Of a DNA stretch of 64,000 nt, positions 16,555 through 25,473 are shown in pieces. The translations under genes were made by a program, and so were the position numbers. Position 1 is the first letter of the stretch; each line of letters begins with the position of its first letter. The stretch covers positions 220,749 through 284,748 of the forward strand of contig NZ_VTPZ01000004.1 of assembly GCF_008638305.1 (NCBI RefSeq), in the 5' to 3' direction. The DNA comes from Pseudomonas profundi. GTDB taxonomy: Bacteria; Pseudomonadota; Gammaproteobacteria; Pseudomonadales; Pseudomonadaceae. The notes beneath the pieces are model-generated. The model saw only the letters and a program-made list of their open reading frames with translations, was not told the origin of the DNA and did no database searches.

Positions 16555-18525
16555 GTGCATTTTCGCGGAGATATTAATGGCCTTCGCGCCATAGCAGTCA
16601 TTGCAGTGATGCTTTTCCACTTTGGCGTAGTGGGTGGCCAGGGCGGCTTCGTCGGGGTGGATGTATTCTTTGTGATATCCGGCTTTCTCATGACCGGGAT
16701 AATTTTCTCTCGGATGGAAAGCGGGCGATTCTCCGTATGGGATTTTTATAAAGCACGGGCGAAAAGAATCGTTCCGGCTTTGGCCTTTCTGTGTCTGTGT
16801 CTCTTCGCCACCGGCTGGGTATTGTTGCTCCCTTCAGCCTATGAACAGCTTGGCAAGCATGTTCTTGGGAGCCTGGGCTTCATTTCAAACATGATGTACT
16901 GGAAAGAGGCGGGATACTTCGAGCAGGTATCTCACGATAACTGGCTTCTTCACACCTGGTCTCTCTCCGTCGAATGGCAGTTCTATCTGGTTTACCCGAT
17001 TGTCATCGTGGCGTTGCGTAAGATGGTCTCCCTGCAGCAAACGCGCTGGCTGCTGATACTGCTTGCGCTGGGCTCTTTTGCCTTATCGGTATACGCTTCG
17101 TCTCGCTGGCCGACCTCTTCGTTCTTTCTGCTTCCTACGCGGATGTGGGAGATGATAGCGGGCGGGCTTGTGTATCTGTTTCCGCTTACCTTTGCCCAGC
17201 GCAGTAGCCGCTTTCTGGAACTGTCAGGTATTTTGCTGATTGTTGCATCGGTGCTTGCGTTTACCCCTGACGCAGTCTGGCCGGGCTGGCTGGCTATTAT
17301 CCCGGTGATGGGTACGGTGATGGTTATCTATTCGGCCCGTTATGAGTCGGTGATAACCGGCAACGCTGTGTCGCAGTTTATGGGGCGTATTTCTTATTCC
17401 GTGTATTTATGGCACTGGCCCATCGCTGTCTGGATATATTATTTCGCGCTCGAGGGCGAGCCCTTATGGATTATTACTGGCATGGCAGCTTCGATCCTGA
17501 CCGGCTGGTTGTCCTATCACTACATCGAAAACAGGGTGCGGTATAAGAGTGATTCGCCAGGGTTGTTGCAGCCTGGAGTGGGTGCCGCCGGGGCGGTCCT
17601 TCTGGCGTGTTCCCTTGCCACAGTGACCCTCGCTGCGCAAGGCTATCCTTCACGCGTGAGTGATGAGTTCCACCAGGCAACGGCTGATCTGATACTGCCC
17701 CGAAGATCCAATGGATGGTGTTTCCACAACGTTGAAACAAGCGGGTCCGGTGAGGTCAATCCGGTCGGCCAGGAGGGACTGGAATGCTTGCTCGGCGCGG
17801 CGGATGGCCAATTACAGGCCTTGCTATTCGGTGACTCCTTTGCCGGACACTACGGCCCCTTCTGGCACGATCTGGGAAAGGAGCACTCGATATCCATCAA
17901 CTCTGTCTCTACCAACTGGTGCTACCCGAGCCTTGCGAAAGGTTTCACGGGGAACGTAACCGGACCGGGTTATCAACAATGCCTGATCAACCGAGGCTAT
18001 CTCGGAGCTGAAGCAGGCAATTACGACCTGATAATCCTGGCTGGCCAGTGGGGAGCTGTGCAGGAGCACGACGATATGCGCGATGTATTCGAGGCTATCG
18101 ATTATCTTGCTGAACGCACTGGACTGGTGATCTTGATGGCCTCGCCGACTACTTTTGATGTGAACGTGGCGGAGATGTATAAACGCAGTCTGCGCTTTGG
18201 TAGCGAGTTTGATATCACCCGGTTCCGCAAGACGCGCGATGCGCCTGCCAAGGAGGCTAACCGCCTGCTCGCAGACTATGCGAGCCGTCACGCGAATGTG
18301 ATATTCATCGATCGGCACTCGATGTTCCACGTAAATGGCGTCCGCTCTGACGTCACCGCCGAGAACGTGCCATTCGGGCTGGACCCGTCCGGTCATATCA
18401 GCTTGTACGGCTCTCGAATGGCCGCGAAAGCGTTCAGGGAGTCCGCCATCTATAAGGCTTTTCTCGAGGGCATCCGTGCGCCTGGCTTTCGCTCGCTGGG
18501 AATGTTCAGCCAGGGCCCGCGTTAG
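16555..18525 (+). CDS. Acyltransferase-3/SGNH O-acetyltransferase (OafA/YrhL type)
   Basis: A protein of 656 residues. The N-terminal part (about 1-350) is the acyltransferase-3 membrane domain. It starts with FRGDINGLRAIAVIAVMLFHF and includes the conserved RHS-like and FFVISGFL motifs and the AGGLVY region. The C-terminal part (about 400-640) is an SGNH hydrolase-like domain with LLFGDSFAGHYG (nucleophile Ser) and DPSGHISLYGS (catalytic Asp/His). Such proteins O-acetylate O-antigen, exopolysaccharide or peptidoglycan. GTG start with GAGGA upstream. The GC content is visibly lower than in the neighbours and no polysaccharide genes are adjacent, suggesting a transferred single gene. Confidence 0.93.
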   Translation: MHFRGDINGLRAIAVIAVMLFHFGVVGGQGGFVGVDVFFVISGFLMTGIIFSRMESGRFSVWDFYKARAKRIVPALAFLCLCLFATGWVLLLPSAYEQLGKHVLGSLGFISNMMYWKEAGYFEQVSHDNWLLHTWSLSVEWQFYLVYPIVIVALRKMVSLQQTRWLLILLALGSFALSVYASSRWPTSSFFLLPTRMWEMIAGGLVYLFPLTFAQRSSRFLELSGILLIVASVLAFTPDAVWPGWLAIIPVMGTVMVIYSARYESVITGNAVSQFMGRISYSVYLWHWPIAVWIYYFALEGEPLWIITGMAASILTGWLSYHYIENRVRYKSDSPGLLQPGVGAAGAVLLACSLATVTLAAQGYPSRVSDEFHQATADLILPRRSNGWCFHNVETSGSGEVNPVGQEGLECLLGAADGQLQALLFGDSFAGHYGPFWHDLGKEHSISINSVSTNWCYPSLAKGFTGNVTGPGYQQCLINRGYLGAEAGNYDLIILAGQWGAVQEHDDMRDVFEAIDYLAERTGLVILMASPTTFDVNVAEMYKRSLRFGSEFDITRFRKTRDAPAKEANRLLADYASRHANVIFIDRHSMFHVNGVRSDVTAENVPFGLDPSGHISLYGSRMAAKAFRESAIYKAFLEGIRAPGFRSLGMFSQGPR

Positions 18526-18567
18526 GGGCCTGAGTGCAACAAAGGACGAGCCAGGCACAGCTGGTCG

Positions 18568-18849
18568 TCAAAGTATTTCCCGTGCCACATCCAGCACCCG
18601 GCCATCCACGGTGCGCTGGAGCTTGTCCTCGATCTCGCTACAGATGGACTCGACCTTTTGCGCCGAGGTCGCTGCGACCACGAATGACCATTCGCTGGAA
18701 TCCAGCCGGTCCAGGTCTGCGCTTTCGCAAACGGCGACCGCTGGGTTACGACCGAAGCGTTCGTGTAGACCGCCCATACGCTGGCGCTTTTCCTTGAGTG
18801 AACCGCAGCCGGGTAGCGATATCTTGAATGTCAGTACGCCTATATTCAT
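18568..18849 (-). CDS. DUF503 (YlxP-like) protein
   Basis: A protein of 93 residues. The N-terminal strand MNIGVLTFKISLPGCGSLKEKR is the DUF503 signature. The VCESADLDRLDSSEWSFVVA segment also fits. Homologues in Gram-positives (YlxP) lie next to ribosome-binding factor genes and may act in ribosome biogenesis, but the role here is unknown. Its start overlaps the stop of the UMF1 transporter by four bases (ATGA), so it is translationally coupled to that gene. Confidence 0.85.
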   Translation of the reverse strand: MNIGVLTFKISLPGCGSLKEKRQRMGGLHERFGRNPAVAVCESADLDRLDSSEWSFVVAATSAQKVESICSEIEDKLQRTVDGRVLDVAREIL

Positions 18850-20210
18850 GGAGCGTTCCTGTTCAGCTGAGGCGAATCGGTAGAGCCCTCGCGCCAGTCC
18901 TCGGCAACCTGGGTGCCGCGCGCCTCATTGACTGGAAGTACAGTGAAGATAGCCACGCCAAACAGCGCCATGCAAAACAGAATGGCATCGGCCAGGCCGA
19001 ACGCCCACTGAACCAGTCCCAGCCCGAGTATCCCGAACACCGCTGCGAGCTTGGACGCTGTGCCCCACAGACCAAAGAATTCGGCGGATTTGCCGAGCGG
19101 CGTCAATACCCCCACCAGCGCACGGCCGGCAGATTGCGAGGCGCCGAGGCTGGTCCCGGCTAGCGCGCCGGCAAACAGGAACACATGCTGGGGCTCCCAA
19201 TCCACTCCAAACCACACGCGAAGCAGGCCGGTCAGACCAGGGGTTTGCCAGATCGCCAGAATCGCCACCAGCCACAGCAGTAGGGTAAGAATATAGGTCA
19301 GACGCGCACCGAGCCGGCTCTGTAATGCACCAAACGCAAAGGCGCCGAGTGCTGCGGTGATCTGCACTGTAATGAACATGAAGGCGCGGATTTCCTCGCT
19401 CCAACCGATGACTTGCGCGCCATAGATGAAAGAGAAGGCGATGATGATGTAGATGCCGGCCATCGAGAAGAAGATGGAAATAAGCAGCGAACGCAGATCC
19501 CGAAACTGATGTATGTCCCGAAAGGTGGTGCCCACGCGCAGCATGCCGACGCTGAACAGCGACTGGCCGGCGGGCGTGTCGCGTTTGCTGCCGCGTTCCT
19601 TGAGCCAGATGAACGTGGGGATCGCCGCCACAAGAAAGAACCCGGCGGCGAAGGGGCCGACCCAGCGGATGACGTCGTAGTTCTCCGCCGACACATCGCC
19701 GAGGAAGAACAGCGTAAAGGCCGTCGCCACAAGACCGCCTATATAACCGACGCCCCAACCGAGTCCGGATATCCAGCCCAGCGCCTGACGTGGGCCAAGG
19801 TCCGGCAGAAAACTGGCAACGAAACCTTCGCCCATCGAATAAGCAAAGTTGGACAGGATGATGAGCAGCATCGCCGGCACTATCCAGCCAGGCTCGACGA
19901 AGTACAGCAGCGCAGTGGCCAGCACCGTCAGCAGATAGCTACCAAGCAGAAAACGCTTTCGGCTGCGCGAATAATCCATGATCGCACCGCATACCGGATT
20001 GGCCACCACCACCATCAGATAACTGACAGCCAGCGCCAGGCTCCACAGCAGATTGCCCGTCCGGTAATCCGGCGCATCGCCGACAATCACCCGGGTGAAG
20101 AGATCCCCGAAAATCACCGTGATGATCAGTAGTGTGTAGCCCTGGTTGGCGAAATCGAACATAGCCCAGCCAAATATTTCCCGCTTGGGCGCAAGTTCGG
20201 TGCGGTTCAT
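18846..20210 (-). CDS. UMF1 (Atg22-like) MFS transporter
   Basis: A protein of 454 residues with twelve predicted membrane segments. The N-terminus KREIFGWAMFDFANQGYTLLIIT is the hallmark of the UMF1/Atg22 branch of the major facilitator superfamily (FGW..YDWANSAY pattern). Atg22 homologues export amino acids from the yeast vacuole; bacterial substrates are not established. It heads a two-gene unit with the DUF503 gene. Confidence 0.9.
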   Translation of the reverse strand: MNRTELAPKREIFGWAMFDFANQGYTLLIITVIFGDLFTRVIVGDAPDYRTGNLLWSLALAVSYLMVVVANPVCGAIMDYSRSRKRFLLGSYLLTVLATALLYFVEPGWIVPAMLLIILSNFAYSMGEGFVASFLPDLGPRQALGWISGLGWGVGYIGGLVATAFTLFFLGDVSAENYDVIRWVGPFAAGFFLVAAIPTFIWLKERGSKRDTPAGQSLFSVGMLRVGTTFRDIHQFRDLRSLLISIFFSMAGIYIIIAFSFIYGAQVIGWSEEIRAFMFITVQITAALGAFAFGALQSRLGARLTYILTLLLWLVAILAIWQTPGLTGLLRVWFGVDWEPQHVFLFAGALAGTSLGASQSAGRALVGVLTPLGKSAEFFGLWGTASKLAAVFGILGLGLVQWAFGLADAILFCMALFGVAIFTVLPVNEARGTQVAEDWREGSTDSPQLNRNAP

Positions 20211-20395
20211 GAAGACTCCTGACTAACGAATCGGACAAACAGAGCCGCCACATTACCACTCAGGCATGACACTGCGTATTCATCAAGGCACTGGTTGCTA
20301 GCGGAAGAATATGGATAATGCGCGTCACATTTCCTTGCCTGTCTCACGGACCGGTGCGGATTCTGCCTAATAACACTAAGCCTAGAGCGACCAAG

Positions 20396-21661
20396 ATGTC
20401 TGATTACAAAGCGCGTTTTATCTTGTCAGGATTGCTGGCTTCGGCCCCTTCCTTTGCCGCAGACCAGGCTGATGCCCGAGGCTTCGTCGAGGGCAGCAGC
20501 ATGGATGTGTTTCTGCGCAACGGCTTTATCAGTCGCGATTACAAGCAGGGCAGTCAGGACAAGGCCGAATGGGGGCAGGGCGCTGTCGCCTCGTTCAGTT
20601 CGGGCTTTACCGCAGGAACGGTTGGTTTTGGTGTGGATGCCTTTGGCCTGTACGGCGTGCGGCTGGATAGCGGCAATGGCCGCGCGGGTGCGCCCGGTAT
20701 CGACTTTTTCATGGTCGACGACAACGGTGATATCGAGCATGACGTTGCCCAGGCGGGTGCTGCGCTCAAGGCGCGCTTCTCCAACACGCTGATTACTTAC
20801 GGTAATCAGCGCCCGACATTGCCTGTGCTGAGCCATGACAACTCGCGTCTGTTGCCGGAAACATTCACCGGTACCCTGATCACTTCCAGCGAAATCGACG
20901 GATTGGTTCTGCATGCGGGACGCTTTACGGCTCAATCGCGCAAGAGCGACGAGGGACGTGACAGCGCAGAGTTGAAGGCCATCGATGTGCTCGGCGGCAG
21001 CTATCAATTGAATGACAATATCAGTGCTGCGCTCTATGCCTCGGATGTTGAAGATGTCCTGAAGCGCCAGTACGTCAACCTGAACTATGTGCGCCCGCTG
21101 GGCGAGCGTGATGCGCTGACGCTGGACTTCGGCGGTTACCGAACCAATCAGGAGGAGCAATTCGATCCCGCAGAGCGCAAGAACCGCATCTGGAGTCTGG
21201 CAGCCACGTACGTCACCGGACCGCACGATTTCACCCTGGCCTACCAGCGCAGCAGCGGGGATGTCGGCTACAACTATGGTTTCTATCAGAGCGAAGGCTG
21301 GGTAGGTGACGGCGGCACCAGCATCTGGCTGGCCAACTCCTACTGGTCCGACTTCAACAACGAAGACGAACGCTCCTGGCAGGTGGCCTACGGTGTGGAC
21401 TTCGCCGCCTACGGTGTGCCGGGTCTGAGCTACAAGGTGGCTTATGTGCGCGGTACCGATATCAATCTGGGCGGGGATGGACGCGGGACCGAACGTGAGA
21501 TCTTCAACCAGTTCCAGTACGTAGTGCAGAGCGGTGCGGCCAAGGACCTGAGCGTACGTCTGCGCAGCTCGGCGCTGCGGGTATCCGCTAATGCGCAGAA
21601 TGCGATCAGCGAAGGCAACGAAGTTCGCGTCTTTGTCGATTTCCCGGTGGATATCCTTTGA
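20396..21661 (+). CDS. OprD-family outer-membrane porin
   Basis: A precursor of 421 residues with a short signal (ASAPSFAADQ; cleavage near 20). The body has alternating strand patterns of an 18-strand OprD barrel, with typical fragments GFVEGSSMDVFLRNGFISRDYK, ELKAIDVLGGSYQLNDNIS and GLSYKVAYVRGTDINLG. The family takes up amino acids, small peptides or aromatic acids, and the specificity here is not known. I start at ATG 20396; the frame is open further upstream but that extension has no signal-peptide features. No linked catabolic genes hint at a substrate. Confidence 0.92.
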   Translation: MSDYKARFILSGLLASAPSFAADQADARGFVEGSSMDVFLRNGFISRDYKQGSQDKAEWGQGAVASFSSGFTAGTVGFGVDAFGLYGVRLDSGNGRAGAPGIDFFMVDDNGDIEHDVAQAGAALKARFSNTLITYGNQRPTLPVLSHDNSRLLPETFTGTLITSSEIDGLVLHAGRFTAQSRKSDEGRDSAELKAIDVLGGSYQLNDNISAALYASDVEDVLKRQYVNLNYVRPLGERDALTLDFGGYRTNQEEQFDPAERKNRIWSLAATYVTGPHDFTLAYQRSSGDVGYNYGFYQSEGWVGDGGTSIWLANSYWSDFNNEDERSWQVAYGVDFAAYGVPGLSYKVAYVRGTDINLGGDGRGTEREIFNQFQYVVQSGAAKDLSVRLRSSALRVSANAQNAISEGNEVRVFVDFPVDIL

Positions 21662-21709
21662 GCTGGTTCGACGGTTCGCAAAGAACCGTCGATTTATCCG
21701 GGCTCGGGA

Positions 21710-22843
21710 TTAACGACGCTCCCAGACCTCGATATGGTTTCGACGAGCAACGCTGTAGCCACGCTTACCCGGCAACGCTTTGTCCAGTCCGAAGCGTTGC
21801 AGGTAGGCCTGCACCTTGCTGCGGTCCGCGTCGCCGGCCTGCTCCAGTAGCTGATCCGCTCGCCGCAGGATGTACATCGAGTAGGGCGCAACGCCGGAGG
21901 TGATCGGCGCGCCGCGAAAGCGGGTTTCAACCTGTCCGACATGGCGCTGGTGGGCTTTGTCTGCAACCGGTTGCCCGTCTTCTGGCTGAAGTTTGTCTAT
22001 CAGCGCATCCATGCATTCGAACTTGGTGGTCAGCTCCGGAAAGATCTCCTCGGCGACCTGCTTGAGCAGCGGTTCCAGGGTGGAAGGAATAGCATCCTCT
22101 GTGATGAAGTCAGTGCCGTAACCGGGGAAGTCCGGCGTATCCAGGCCGGGCGCCGTCATCCGCTCTACCCAGCGGAACACGTTGGGCGAGCGGCGCTTCA
22201 TCAGATCGGACGGCACGGGGTCGCGACCCAGGTGCGCGAACATCGGACCGATGAGGCCGTAATCCGCCACGCTTGGCCGGCCACCGAACAGGAAGGGGTG
22301 CTGCGCAAAATGCGCCTCGAGAATATCCAGCAAGTTTTCGAAGGACTGTTCGATCAAGGGAATCGTCTCGGCGTTTACGCCAAGCGCCGGCAGATAGGAT
22401 TGCATCCGCGCCATGATCGTTTCGGCCCGCGCGGCATCGCTGCCGGCAGCGAAGGCGTGGCGCAGAAAGGTTTCCTGCGGTTCGAGATAGGACCAGCGAT
22501 AGTGCATGGCGTGACGCAGCATCGCCTGGCATCCGTAGTACTGCAGAATGATTGCCAGTACTGTCTGCAAGGGCCCTTCCGGGTAGGCCGGGTACGGCAC
22601 GCCCTGGCGCTCGAAATGGTCAATGATGTCCAGGCTGTCCTGAATGATCTCGCCGTCCGGCGTTTCCAGCACAGGAACAATGCTGCGTTGGATGGTCGGC
22701 AGAATCCGCTCGACGAAATCAGCATGCGCTGGTGGCAATTCCAGGTAGGCGATGCCCTGCGTGCGCAGGTAGCTGCGGGCTATACCGGTATAAAGCGAGT
22801 GGGGCAGTCCGTAAAGCACGTTGACAGCGGAACTGACGGGCAT
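21710..22843 (-). CDS. Glutathione S-transferase-like protein with long C-terminus
   Basis: A protein of 377 residues. Residues about 8-85 form a thioredoxin-like GST N-domain (VNVLYGLPHSLYTGIARSYL, then SIVPVLETPDGEIIQDSLDI). Residues about 120-230 are the helical GST C-domain (FLFGGRPSVADYGLIGPMFAHL). About 120 further residues at the end are not part of a normal GST and contain no motif that I recognise. A GGAG site precedes ATG 22843. It is cytoplasmic, with unknown substrate. Confidence 0.85.
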   Translation of the reverse strand: MPVSSAVNVLYGLPHSLYTGIARSYLRTQGIAYLELPPAHADFVERILPTIQRSIVPVLETPDGEIIQDSLDIIDHFERQGVPYPAYPEGPLQTVLAIILQYYGCQAMLRHAMHYRWSYLEPQETFLRHAFAAGSDAARAETIMARMQSYLPALGVNAETIPLIEQSFENLLDILEAHFAQHPFLFGGRPSVADYGLIGPMFAHLGRDPVPSDLMKRRSPNVFRWVERMTAPGLDTPDFPGYGTDFITEDAIPSTLEPLLKQVAEEIFPELTTKFECMDALIDKLQPEDGQPVADKAHQRHVGQVETRFRGAPITSGVAPYSMYILRRADQLLEQAGDADRSKVQAYLQRFGLDKALPGKRGYSVARRNHIEVWERR

Positions 22844-22946
22844 CGATATCTCCTTGTGAGTTGGAAAAACGTTGTGAGCGATTGTGCCAGCTTTGCTGGG
22901 CGTCGCCTGCAGCCAGCAGCAAACGGATAGCAATATGTGAACGGCG

Positions 22947-23267
22947 TCAAATGCTGTCCGCCATTTTCAAGCCAATGATTCCCATCAATATGAGAGCAAG
23001 GCTGACAAGCCGCCCGAGGGGCATCGGCTCAGCGAAGAGAAACACTCCGAGCAGGGCGGAGCCAATGACACCGATCCCGACCCACACGGCGTAGGCGGTC
23101 CCCAGCGGCAGGGTCTTCATCGCCACAGCCAGTAAGCCGAAGCTGACAATCATGGCGAGCAGCGTTCCGATGCTCGGCCATAGCCGGGTAAAACCCTCGG
23201 TGTATTTCAACCCCACCGCCCACACGACTTCCAGCAGACCGGCCAGAAAGAGAAGAATCCAGTTCAT
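22947..23267 (-). CDS. gdx: SMR-family guanidinium exporter (SugE/Gdx)
   Basis: A small multidrug resistance-type transporter of 106 residues with four membrane segments. The conserved glutamate lies in the first ([16 protein letters not shown]; Glu13), and [19 protein letters not shown] is the SugE/Gdx pattern in segment three. Members that carry this pattern export guanidinium in exchange for protons. That role is strongly supported by a guanidine-II riboswitch directly upstream on the same strand (separate entry). Confidence 0.95.
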   Translation of the reverse strand: MNWILLFLAGLLEVVWAVGLKYTEGFTRLWPSIGTLLAMIVSFGLLAVAMKTLPLGTAYAVWVGIGVIGSALLGVFLFAEPMPLGRLVSLALILMGIIGLKMADSI

Positions 23268-23285
23268 TGTCTTACCAAACGAACA

Positions 23286-23336
23286 TCGGGGTCGTCCCCA
23301 ACTTATGGTCGCTGCAACGGGGTCGTCCCCGCTGCA
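23286..23336 (-). promoter_or_regulatory. Guanidine-II (mini-ykkC) riboswitch
   Basis: On the minus strand, two hairpins with identical GGGGACGACCCC cores lie at 23319-23330 and 23288-23299, about 20-50 bases upstream of the gdx start. The distal one extends to GCAGC/GTTGC arms. The pair of stem-loops with ACGA (ACGR) tetraloops is the whole definition of the mini-ykkC class, and its placement before an SMR exporter is the classic arrangement. Guanidinium should stabilise the hairpins and release the ribosome site. Confidence 0.95.
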
Positions 23337-23424
23337 GACGGGTCTGACAGAATAATATCAGAACGGATGGGTGGACTTTCAGGCGGCAGGTGAGTGGCGC
23401 CGGCAATGGTCATTCGGAACCGGG

Positions 23425-24099
23425 TCAGAACATCGGTAGTTGAGGTGTGCCTGCTTCGGCTTTCAACAATCTTTCTGTCAGCGCCTCCCGCAGGAGAAAA
23501 GCGATAGGGGCGGCGAGAACACGACGGAGAAAATCTGCATTCTGGGTTTTGCTATGCCAATAGCGGAAAATCTCCTCCACGGTGGGGTACGAGTCATCTG
23601 CAGCAGTAATATGTAGCATCTCACCCGGACTTAACGAGCCGGGTTGCAATACTCTGGCGTAGGCTCCACAGCGCCCCGCGTGGACGAATTGCTTGACGAA
23701 AGCCGGGCTGCCTACCCGCGCAGCCAGTACTGCGCAAGGCACCCTGGGTGCGGTTATTTCCATCCTCAATTCACCTACCTGCAGAATGTCGCCTACTCGT
23801 ACGGACGGCCACCAGTGAGTAATCGTAAGATTCTCGCCGAAAAAGCCCGGATCTATATCGCGCTGTAATTGCTGCTTCCACCAGTCGATGTCCTCCTGGC
23901 TGTAGAGATAAACAGCCTGATCCGGGCCGCCATGAAAACGTCTGTTGACGATGTCGTCCCCAGGCAAACCCGTTGCGTCGATGAGCTGCGGACCCTGCAC
24001 GGGCTGTTTGAACAGCCCGGTTTGTTTCAGCCTGCTGCCTACCTGCAGGTTCCGTAATTTGCCCACATTAAGAGAGAGGACGCGTGGAGAATAAGGCAT
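23425..24099 (-). CDS. MOSC-domain protein (YiiM-like)
   Basis: A protein of 224 residues. The N-terminal half contains the MOSC core (GDDIVNRRFHGGPDQAVYLY, then FFGENLTI, and RVPCAVLAARVG with a conserved Cys). The C-terminal helices (VEEIFRYWHSK and onward) match the 3-alpha domain of YiiM. Such enzymes use a molybdenum cofactor to reduce N-hydroxylated compounds such as 6-hydroxylaminopurine, protecting against mutagenic bases. Start ATG at 24099. Confidence 0.9.
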   Translation of the reverse strand: MPYSPRVLSLNVGKLRNLQVGSRLKQTGLFKQPVQGPQLIDATGLPGDDIVNRRFHGGPDQAVYLYSQEDIDWWKQQLQRDIDPGFFGENLTITHWWPSVRVGDILQVGELRMEITAPRVPCAVLAARVGSPAFVKQFVHAGRCGAYARVLQPGSLSPGEMLHITAADDSYPTVEEIFRYWHSKTQNADFLRRVLAAPIAFLLREALTERLLKAEAGTPQLPMF

Positions 24100-24335
24100 G
24101 ACAAAACCTGGTGAGCGAGTACGTGAAGGATAGGTGGGAATTCTATGCCGAACGGTAGCGGCTGTACCACGTCGCTCAGGCTCGCCGAACCCGCGGACAT
24201 GCTGCAGGGCGCTCCGATCAGCCTGGTGATGACGTCCATGTCATCAATGCTCAGCGCAACCCTGCAGCCTCGCTGCGCAGCCCGGGATTGCACGACTCCC
24301 GAAACGCTACAAGCGTCCTGGGGCGACGAAATGGC

Positions 24336-25226
24336 TCACTGATTTGCATCGCCCGCGCCGGCCGCATCAAGTTTATCCTGGGTGCGGTTATCGAAATCGC
24401 TGGCGTCATGGCGTTCCGGAAGCTGCTCTTCAGGTTCACCCCAGGTGCGGTTCACCATCCGGCCGCGCTGAACGGCGGGTCTTTCTTCAATGGCCTTGGC
24501 CCAGCGCAGCACATTGGCATAGGAACCAGCCTCGAGAAACTCCGCCGCCTCGTACACCTTGTTCATCACCAGTGCGCCATACCAGGGCCAGATTGCCATA
24601 TCGGCAATGCTGTACTCGTCTCCGGCGATATATTGCCGCTCCGCCAGCTGGCGGTCGAGCACGTCCAGTTGCCGTTTCACTTCCATGGTGTAGCGGTTGA
24701 TCGGGTACTCGTATTTCTCCGGCGCGTAGGCATAGAAGTGACCAAAGCCGCCGCCCAACAGTGGGCCGGCGCCCATTTGCCAGAACAGCCACGACAGGCA
24801 TTCGGTTCGCCCGGCCAGATCCTGTGGAATGAAGGCGCCGAATTTTTCTGCCAGGTACAACAGGATCGACCCTGATTCGAAGATGCGCAGCGGCGGGGTG
24901 ATGCTGGTATCCAGCATGGCCGGGATCTTCGAGTTGGGATTGATGCTGACGAATCCGCTGCCGAACTGGTCGCCCTCGGTAATTCTGATGAGATGAGCGT
25001 CATATTCAGCCTGCTCATGTCCCGCGGCCAATAGCTCCTCAAGGAGAATGGTGACTTTCATACCGTTCGGCGTGGCCAGGGAGTAGAGCTGCAGCGGATG
25101 CTTGCCGACCGGCAGCTCCTGTTCATGCGTCGGCCCGGCAGTCGGGCGATTGATGCTGGCAAATTTGCCACCGTTCTCCGCGTCCCATTTCCAGACTTTG
25201 GGCGGTATGTAGGTTGCGTCAGTCAT
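24336..25226 (-). CDS. yghU: YghU-type glutathione transferase/disulfide-bond reductase
   Basis: A protein of 296 residues. It begins with TYIPPKVWKWD...GGKFASINRPTAG and continues with the GKHPLQLYSLATPNGMKV thioredoxin-like strand, the FVSINPNSKIPA cis-proline region and the GRTECLSWLFWQMG helix. This is the Nu-class GST pattern of E. coli YghU, a glutathione-dependent disulfide reductase that binds two glutathiones. The TPNGMK segment matches the region of YghU that binds the two glutathiones. Length fits (288 in E. coli). Confidence 0.93.
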   Translation of the reverse strand: MTDATYIPPKVWKWDAENGGKFASINRPTAGPTHEQELPVGKHPLQLYSLATPNGMKVTILLEELLAAGHEQAEYDAHLIRITEGDQFGSGFVSINPNSKIPAMLDTSITPPLRIFESGSILLYLAEKFGAFIPQDLAGRTECLSWLFWQMGAGPLLGGGFGHFYAYAPEKYEYPINRYTMEVKRQLDVLDRQLAERQYIAGDEYSIADMAIWPWYGALVMNKVYEAAEFLEAGSYANVLRWAKAIEERPAVQRGRMVNRTWGEPEEQLPERHDASDFDNRTQDKLDAAGAGDANQ

Positions 25227-25373
25227 GTGCGATGCCTCTGGTTCGGGATTTGAGGGTTTGATCTGATCAGGGTGAAGGATATCCAGACTAGTTCAGATTG
25301 ACCATTTCAGCAGAACCGCCGTTCCGCTGTACGCAACGATGCGTACAGATCGCAAATAAGAGTTACTGCTAAA

Positions 25374-25388
25374 TGAGAATGATTATAT
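25374..25388 (+). promoter_or_regulatory. Probable Fur box before the TonB-dependent receptor
   Basis: TGAGAATGATTATAT matches the 7-1-7 Fur pattern (TGATAAT n ATTATCA) at 11-12 of 14 positions. It lies 85 bases ahead of the receptor start in an AT-rich patch, which fits iron-repressed expression. Confidence 0.7.
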
Positions 25389-25473
25389 TATTCGTGGCGA
25401 TCAGAAACCGCGGTTCGGCCGGCTCAGGCCGTTATGAAAACCACAGTGACATCCCCAAGGAGCTTTTCTTAAT

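Noticed and set aside
21941-22930. Plus-strand open frame opposite the GST-like gene
   Set aside because: Antisense shadow; the minus strand shows a proper GST fold and ribosome site.
24100-24335. Small plus-strand frame between the MOSC and yghU genes
   Set aside because: No ribosome site and composition like non-coding sequence; the spacer shows no recognisable element.
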